Below are positions 48,272-53,377 of a DNA stretch of 53,377 nt, piece after piece (the first letter of the stretch is position 1; the number at the start of each line of letters is the position of its first letter). The stretch covers positions 1-53,377 of the IMG/VR virus record IMGVR_UViG_3300023296_001269; one strand, 5' to 3'. The notes beneath the pieces are model-generated. The model worked only from the letters and a program-made list of their open reading frames with translations, did no database searches and was not told the DNA's origin. The position numbers and the translations under genes were made by a program. This DNA is from a virus.

Positions 48272-49068
48272 TCACCTCCAAATAGTTGGTGCCCGACACG
48301 TTCATCGAGCATAGCTTGTATTTTTGCTTTTCGCTGGCTGACTGCTCCCGGGGACAAGTTTAACTTCTCTGCTAACGCAGAATTGGAGAGGGTGGCCGCC
48401 CCACGTAACCCGAGGGTGTATTCCATGATAGTTTGATCTGTTGCGTTTAGATCATGATACACCATATCCTGCCAGGCGTCTGCCGCGGTACTTGCGCCAG
48501 GGATATTTGACGCAGGCGAGTAGACGTCCCCTTCTGTATCTAAAATAGATCCCGAGTTTACAGCAGATTTGGCCCCACGGATATGCCCAATTCGTTTTAA
48601 AGATAACCCGCTACGGTCTGCGATTTCCGCATCACTGGGTTCCCGCCCCAGGTCTGCCGTTAATTGGCTCTCCACATTATTCAGGTTACCCCTGTCTATT
48701 GCGATACGTTCTGGAATAGTAATTGCCTGATTCGCTTGAGCAGATACCCGTTGTAATCGCCGCAGTCGGGATAGCAGGTGGGTCCGCATAGTTCCCTGCT
48801 GCGGGTTGTATGAGCCAAACGCATCCAGTGCCAGTAGCTTAGCCTGCCCTTTTATATGTGGGCTAGGTTTTGCCCCGGCATAAGAATATATGGCACGATC
48901 AATAATCGGTTGTGTCGCCTTCAGCAGCTGTCCCCGTGTTTTATTGTCATTGTTTGCCTGCCATGCAGAATACGCTCCCGCAATCTCTGGTTCGAGATTC
49001 TGGGGACTGCCGGATTGAAACGGCATTTCGCCGCCCAACTCTTTTTTTAAATTATCCGCAAATGTCAT
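48268..49068 (-). CDS. Sigma-70-like factor in the tail operon
   Basis: 266 residues from ATG 49068 (GGAGAAATTAG, ATGA overlap with the upstream gene); a longer frame to 49125 is unlikely. It has region-2-like ALDAFGSYNPQQGTMRTHLL then SRLRRLQR, region-3-like TADLGREPSDAEIADRSGLS and region-4-like helix-turn-helix NSALAEKLNLSPGAVSQRKA, the order of sigma-70 family proteins, though region 2 lacks clear -10 contacts. Similar sigma-like proteins occur inside tail clusters of some phages. It might drive late transcription, or be a structural protein that has kept the fold; the sequence cannot decide. Confidence 0.65.
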   Translation of the reverse strand: MTFADNLKKELGGEMPFQSGSPQNLEPEIAGAYSAWQANNDNKTRGQLLKATQPIIDRAIYSYAGAKPSPHIKGQAKLLALDAFGSYNPQQGTMRTHLLSRLRRLQRVSAQANQAITIPERIAIDRGNLNNVESQLTADLGREPSDAEIADRSGLSLKRIGHIRGAKSAVNSGSILDTEGDVYSPASNIPGASTAADAWQDMVYHDLNATDQTIMEYTLGLRGAATLSNSALAEKLNLSPGAVSQRKAKIQAMLDERVGHQLFGGE

Positions 49069-50717
49069 TGGACTAATTTCTCCACACCAATACCGTCGTG
49101 CTCTATTAACTTGGCCCCTTGCCATGAGGTGTCATAAAGGGCATGTCCTGCCATCGAGAACCCTGGTTCTGTATTTTCTGCGTCTGTGCGAATATGCGAC
49201 ACACCAAAGGCGGTGCCGGCCGTCTGGTTTTGGGCACTGATTGTATACGCCACTTGAATAACGGTGGCGTATACGTCACTGCTGGTGACTACTTCGTTGC
49301 GGAACTGCGGCACAGTCCCGGCTTCAATTTTCACACTGGATCCGGGGGCGATATCAAAACGAAGTTTTCCACCTATTTCTCCTACGCGGCCTTTTAACGC
49401 TTCCGTAATATACCACTGTTCTGCATATCTGGAAATGATACTTTGATAACCCTTAAACCGCTCGGTGAATACAGCTGCCGGTGCGTTATCCTGTCCTACC
49501 CCGTCTTCATCTTGGGCAGTACCGATGGGGGCGTTGTCCATCCCTTCTGCTTGTGCGCTATGAAAATGCTCCGAGATAGGGTCTGTGAGCCATCTGGGGG
49601 GTGATTTAATTAATACCATTCCTGTCTTATCTTTAGAGGGGGAGTAGTAGCTTGCAAATCCGCCTCTATCTGCGGGAATGAATGATTTATTTAGATCAAG
49701 TCCGGAAGTTGATTTCATAGGATGCACCATCCCTACGCCGCGGAGCACCTGGTTTAGTTGCGTGTTTAGATTGGCCATGTCGTAATCTTCATCCCCGATT
49801 ACTGACCACGGCTCCCCTTTTAAACTAGGGGTGTAGGGGATAACTAACGCGTCCTCAACACGTGGGGCTACAGCGAACCGATAGGCGGGTGCCCAGTCTC
49901 CAATTAGTTTGCCCCACAAAGTTGTATTTATCCAGTTCCCTCCTGATTCTTGTTTTAACGCTTTTATGATGCCGCTAGCGACAACATCATCTGCTACACC
50001 TAATTTTAGTAAATTTAATTTGGCTCCGTACTCACTTGGGCCAATACGGTCGATAGCATCTATGATATCTGGGTCAACGGCGGTTCCGTCTCCTTTTAAC
50101 ATTTGCGCATCAAACGGGTCAGAAGCTGCTGTCTCACGCATCCATGTATGTAATATATTTCCCCAAATATCCGATAAAGAGGCCGCGTTTACGAGCTCTT
50201 TTGTTACAGGAGGGAGCCATCGTGTAAGCCCACTTGCAGGGGCAGCCCCTGGGTTACCAATTACTCCAAAGATGGCCGGGTATGTAAAATCGCTGGGATT
50301 GCCAGGATGGCTTGACGCTGCTATTGCAGAGGCGTAATTAAGGGCCCCTAGCCAATGCAGCATATGAATTGTAAAGTTAGCCCCCTCAGCGGTACGGTGC
50401 CACCCTGCCCCCACAATTTTTCCTTTGAAGATTTTAATCTCTTCTTTATTAGGCACACCTGGGATTGTACGATCTGGAATGCCTACATCTGCTGTTAAAA
50501 ATACCTCGACATCCTGCTGTATTCTTAAAGAATTTGCTGTTGTATGAATCGTAGCCAATTGGTTGTCGTCTTCTATACTCCGACCCACCGCAATTGACAG
50601 TACCCCTGTAGGGATGCTGTTTAATGCAAACGTACTACTGTATTGTAATATGTCATTAAACTCTTCACCGGCAATAACAGCCCGTAACGATAATTTAATT
50701 ACTGCGTGTTTCGTCAT
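49065..50717 (-). CDS. Tail or baseplate hub-like protein
   Basis: 550 residues starting MTKHAVIKLSLRAVIAGEEF, AGAGGAACG upstream. The first 120 residues are beta-rich (VGRSIEDDNQLATIHTTANS; IKIFKGKIVGAGWHRTAEGA), compatible with gp27/hub-type beta domains; then a long helical middle and a C-terminal beta region KLRFDIAPGSSVKIEAGTVP. No enzymatic motif. Its place before sigma-like, gp25-like and J-like genes fits a hub. Confidence 0.5.
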   Translation of the reverse strand: MTKHAVIKLSLRAVIAGEEFNDILQYSSTFALNSIPTGVLSIAVGRSIEDDNQLATIHTTANSLRIQQDVEVFLTADVGIPDRTIPGVPNKEEIKIFKGKIVGAGWHRTAEGANFTIHMLHWLGALNYASAIAASSHPGNPSDFTYPAIFGVIGNPGAAPASGLTRWLPPVTKELVNAASLSDIWGNILHTWMRETAASDPFDAQMLKGDGTAVDPDIIDAIDRIGPSEYGAKLNLLKLGVADDVVASGIIKALKQESGGNWINTTLWGKLIGDWAPAYRFAVAPRVEDALVIPYTPSLKGEPWSVIGDEDYDMANLNTQLNQVLRGVGMVHPMKSTSGLDLNKSFIPADRGGFASYYSPSKDKTGMVLIKSPPRWLTDPISEHFHSAQAEGMDNAPIGTAQDEDGVGQDNAPAAVFTERFKGYQSIISRYAEQWYITEALKGRVGEIGGKLRFDIAPGSSVKIEAGTVPQFRNEVVTSSDVYATVIQVAYTISAQNQTAGTAFGVSHIRTDAENTEPGFSMAGHALYDTSWQGAKLIEHDGIGVEKLVQ

Positions 50718-51745
50718 AGATCGTTCCTCTGCGGTAAACGCATTGTACGATCGGCGACCGCTAGTAATAGTGCTGTAAATTTCATAGGGGCTTCATGACT
50801 GTTCCTATATATGTTATGCCATGTGACAACAGGTTCCTCTGCCTGTGGGGGGAAGATATCTGCTAACCCGGTTTCCCCGGCAATGTTAATCATCTGTCCC
50901 AACAATTCAGCAATATTGAATTGCGGTTTTGCTGTGGCAGTGATCTGGGCAAGATAACCTGGCGGGGCGTCGTGCAGGTAAAACAACAATTCCGACCCCG
51001 GTAATAAGATGGCTGTATTCTCATCGTCAACCACGACCAGCTGGGTGAGGGCCGGGAACCGGCGCCTGGTAACCATGACGTATCCCGGAGAAAGTACTGT
51101 AACATCCCATACTTGTTCTGCAACGCCGTTCCCCATGTCTGCTTTGTAAGTGCCCGCGATGTGTGTGATATGTGCTGTGCCCGCTAGTTGTTTTACTGTT
51201 GTTCTAAAGGCAGTATCAAACAGATCGTCTTTGAACGGCAGGTACGACAGGCGGGGGCTGTAGGCCGTGATATCTTCAGATAACGGGGTAGCGTGCATCA
51301 TTTGCATGATCTGCCGCATACGGTAGTTCAAGAATAACCGGTCAGGCCGTTGCCCGAATAGAATCTGGTGCACCCGTGAAATAGGGCGGTTTAGCAGACG
51401 CGGCACAAACTCTTCAGAAATGTACTCTTCCCCGTAATCTGATAGTCTCGCGCCTTCTTTTTGTCTGTTCAATAGCAACGTCCGCACATGATTTACCAAT
51501 GGCGGCATAGATGTATAAGTAACAAGGTTAGAAGGCATATCGAATACTTCATTTAAAAGCGGTTCCTCGATGTCCGACAGGCTTTCGCTGCTGGATGATA
51601 AGATAACGCTACCAAGGCTGACGGATGACCGGCTACTGCTGCTCCACCACGGCGCGCTCGACGAGCTGGACGCACTGTCGCTCTCGCTAGAAGAGGACGA
51701 CGGTGTTTCAACTGCCGGCGATGTAAAGTGCCAAAAACGTAACAT
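50714..51745 (-). CDS. Ser-rich N-terminus structural protein
   Basis: 343 residues. Residues 15-60 are almost only Ser with Glu/Asp (SSSSSESDSASSSSSAPWWS). The rest has a mixed domain: RTLLLNRQKEGARLSDYGEE, then a YVMVTRRRFPALTQLVVVDD strand region and a C-terminal region with NIAELLGQMINIAGETGLAD. It overlaps the fibre gene stop (TAATG) and the hub-like gene start (ATGA). Structural by context. Confidence 0.5.
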   Translation of the reverse strand: MLRFWHFTSPAVETPSSSSSESDSASSSSSAPWWSSSSRSSVSLGSVILSSSSESLSDIEEPLLNEVFDMPSNLVTYTSMPPLVNHVRTLLLNRQKEGARLSDYGEEYISEEFVPRLLNRPISRVHQILFGQRPDRLFLNYRMRQIMQMMHATPLSEDITAYSPRLSYLPFKDDLFDTAFRTTVKQLAGTAHITHIAGTYKADMGNGVAEQVWDVTVLSPGYVMVTRRRFPALTQLVVVDDENTAILLPGSELLFYLHDAPPGYLAQITATAKPQFNIAELLGQMINIAGETGLADIFPPQAEEPVVTWHNIYRNSHEAPMKFTALLLAVADRTMRLPQRNDL

Positions 51746-53377
51746 TATACAGGATCAACTGCAGAAATTGGGTTACCAGGGGCTGTAGTGACGGTCATCG
51801 TATACGCGACGGTCGTATCATCTGTCTCGTACACAGACATTACCCCCGCAACAATTTCTACTTTATTTCTAAGCTGGTACAGCGATTCTGCCATCGTGCG
51901 GCCATCGCCCAAATCATAATTCACGACGTCGGCAGCAGAGTGGGTACTAAAGCCAGTTGCCGTTGTCCATGTGGAGTTACCAACTACAGCCAACGCTGTG
52001 AACGCGTCGTTCATTTCTGCTTTGGTAGGGCCATCATAAGTAGCAAGAGCTGTATCTACTTCTCCAGTGCTGATATTCTCCAGGTCATCTAAGGTCGTTA
52101 ACACACCAGAGATCGAATAGCCGGTCTTGTCGTTATTTGTCCCCACAACTACTGTATCCGCGGCAGGGTCAAAGTAATTTGCCGCCACAATGGTGCGAGT
52201 CTCGAATTCAGCTACGGTTGGTATATCCGCTAACTGAGTATCCAGATCTGCAGAGGAAAGGCCAACTGCGCTGCGGATACCTGCTGCGGATATCATGTCT
52301 GTATTGGTAGTTGTCGTATCAACTAATGTGACATTTGCGACTGCGTCCGCGGCGGGATCGAAGTAATCATCTGCGGTAATAGTACGCGCCTCGAATTCAG
52401 CTACGGTTGGAATGTCTGCTAACTGTGTGTCCAGATTAGCAGAAGAGAGCCCCAACGCTGTACGGACGCCTGCCGCGGATATCATATCTGTATTTGTTGT
52501 CGTAGTGCCCACTAATGTAACATTAGCTACTGTATCCGCGGTAGGGTCAAAGTATGCCGCAGCCACGAGGGTGCGAGCCTCGAACTCCGCAACAGTAGGT
52601 ATATCTGCCAGTTGCGTATCCAGATCTGCAGAAGAAAGACCGACCGCGCTCCGGATACCAGCTGCAGTTATCATGTCTGTATTTGTTGTAGTAGTATCAA
52701 CTAATGTAACATTAGCTACAGCGTCCGTGGCGGGATCAAAGTAAGCGGCCGCCACAATGGTACGTGCTTCGAATTCTGCTACAGTGGGTAGATCCGCTAA
52801 TTGTGTATCCAGATCTGCAGAAGAGAGGCCCAACGCACTACGAACGTCCGCTGCGGATAACATATCTGTATTGGTAGTCGTAGTAGCGACCAACGTCACG
52901 TTTGCTACCGCGTCTGTGGTCGGATCAAAGTAATTTGCCGCTACCAGTGTTCTTGCTTCGAATTCAGCAACAGTTGGTATATCCGCTAACTGTGTGTCCA
53001 GATTAGCAGAGGATAAACCGAGGGCTGCACGGGTGGCAGCCGCGTCCATTCCGCCACCGGCCCCAATATCATCTACAGTTTTAGTAGTTGTTGGGTTAAC
53101 GTCAAAGAAGTAAGATACGTTGTTCGCAAGATCTCCCTCGTTGGATTCTGAAAGGGCGGTAGACAGGAACGCCCCGACGGCCACCATGTCTGACGCGACG
53201 TCGAAGTAATCATCTGCAGCAATGGTACGCGCCTCGAATTCAGCAACAGTCGGTATATCCGCTAATTGAGTATCCAGATTAGCGGAAGAGAGCCCAACCG
53301 CTGTCTGAATGTCTGCAGCAGATACTTTGTCTGTATTGGTGGTTGTTGTTGCTACTAATGTAACATTAGCTACAGCG
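51745..53377 (-). CDS. Tail fibre-like protein of 63-residue repeats, 5' end outside window
   Basis: The frame stays open to base 53377; the ATG at 53187 is internal, since the same repeat is read across it. At least five tandem copies of a 63-residue (189-bp) unit are seen at 52.1-53.1 kb with core LGLSSA[DN]LDTQLAD[IL]PT, EFEARTxxAxxYFDP and NVTLVxTTTTNTDM. A different spacer (VSYFFDVNPTTTKTVDDIGA) breaks the array at about 53.1 kb and another copy follows. The C-terminal 150 residues are unlike the repeat. Near-identical repeats favour a fibre shaft and can change copy number. Confidence 0.6.
   Translation of the reverse strand, partial: AVANVTLVATTTTNTDKVSAADIQTAVGLSSANLDTQLADIPTVAEFEARTIAADDYFDVASDMVAVGAFLSTALSESNEGDLANNVSYFFDVNPTTTKTVDDIGAGGGMDAAATRAALGLSSANLDTQLADIPTVAEFEARTLVAANYFDPTTDAVANVTLVATTTTNTDMLSAADVRSALGLSSADLDTQLADLPTVAEFEARTIVAAAYFDPATDAVANVTLVDTTTTNTDMITAAGIRSAVGLSSADLDTQLADIPTVAEFEARTLVAAAYFDPTADTVANVTLVGTTTTNTDMISAAGVRTALGLSSANLDTQLADIPTVAEFEARTITADDYFDPAADAVANVTLVDTTTTNTDMISAAGIRSAVGLSSADLDTQLADIPTVAEFETRTIVAANYFDPAADTVVVGTNNDKTGYSISGVLTTLDDLENISTGEVDTALATYDGPTKAEMNDAFTALAVVGNSTWTTATGFSTHSAADVVNYDLGDGRTMAESLYQLRNKVEIVAGVMSVYETDDTTVAYTMTVTTAPGNPISAVDPV

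Noticed and set aside
1-53377. Many plus-strand ORFs over the minus-strand genes
   Set aside because: They lie opposite well-supported genes, lack ribosome sites and have low-complexity or frame-shadow sequences.

Overview
This window looks like part of a large tailed-phage genome (or a prophage read out of one). A TerL-type terminase, a baseplate J-like protein next to a gp25-like protein, long repeat-built tail or fibre proteins, an ATP-dependent DNA ligase and a primase-like protein lie among dozens of small unknown genes packed with ATGA and TAATG overlaps. The baseplate pair suggests a contractile tail. No capsid, portal or lysis cassette was recognised. The host cannot be named from this sequence. 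The poly-Ser and Gly-Thr tracts, a phage CsrA and the Ycf46/DUF1257/DUF2997 set would fit a large environmental phage, possibly of Planctomycetota or a related group; that is inference.

Layout. Almost everything is on the minus strand. Only three plus-strand genes are convincing (a cupin at 2.5 kb, the terminase at 6.6-8.5 kb and a 402-residue protein at 11.3-12.5 kb), and each begins head to head with a minus-strand gene whose start codon touches or overlaps its own. At 0-6.6 kb: DNA ligase with a WGR-like N-terminus, RNase H-like protein, small membrane proteins, a lipoprotein and zinc-ribbon proteins. At 8.6-16.2 kb: primase-like protein, CsrA-like regulator, GP88-like protein, a protein with an internal duplication, and a SWIM zinc-finger gene split by a +1 frame change at a UGA-C like that of prfB. 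At 16.2-22.3 kb: unknown proteins plus an operon with a Ycf46-like AAA ATPase, a DUF1257 (Ycf35-like) protein and a DUF2997-like protein, separated by clear terminators.

At 22.3-24.4 kb is an unusual RNA- and repeat-rich locus: six perfect hairpins within 166 nt, a tRNA-like element of 123 nt overlapping an ORF, two copies of a 32-bp imperfect repeat flanking a visibly AT-rich stretch, and an AT-rich palindrome repeated four times in intergenic positions.

At 24.4-53.4 kb is a continuous minus-strand structural operon. Transcription order is right to left: a 63-residue-repeat fibre protein (cut by the window edge), Ser-rich protein, hub-like protein, sigma-70-like protein, gp25-like and J-like baseplate proteins, several tail proteins sharing N-terminal YPF/YPL and central ING-x2-P motifs, an 11-repeat FDFDF protein, a Cys-rich Gly-Thr-tract protein, then three glycosyltransferase genes (one with three GT-like domains) and another Ser-rich protein. 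Glycosyltransferases placed among Ser/Thr-rich virion proteins suggest, without proving, that the phage glycosylates its own tail or fibres.
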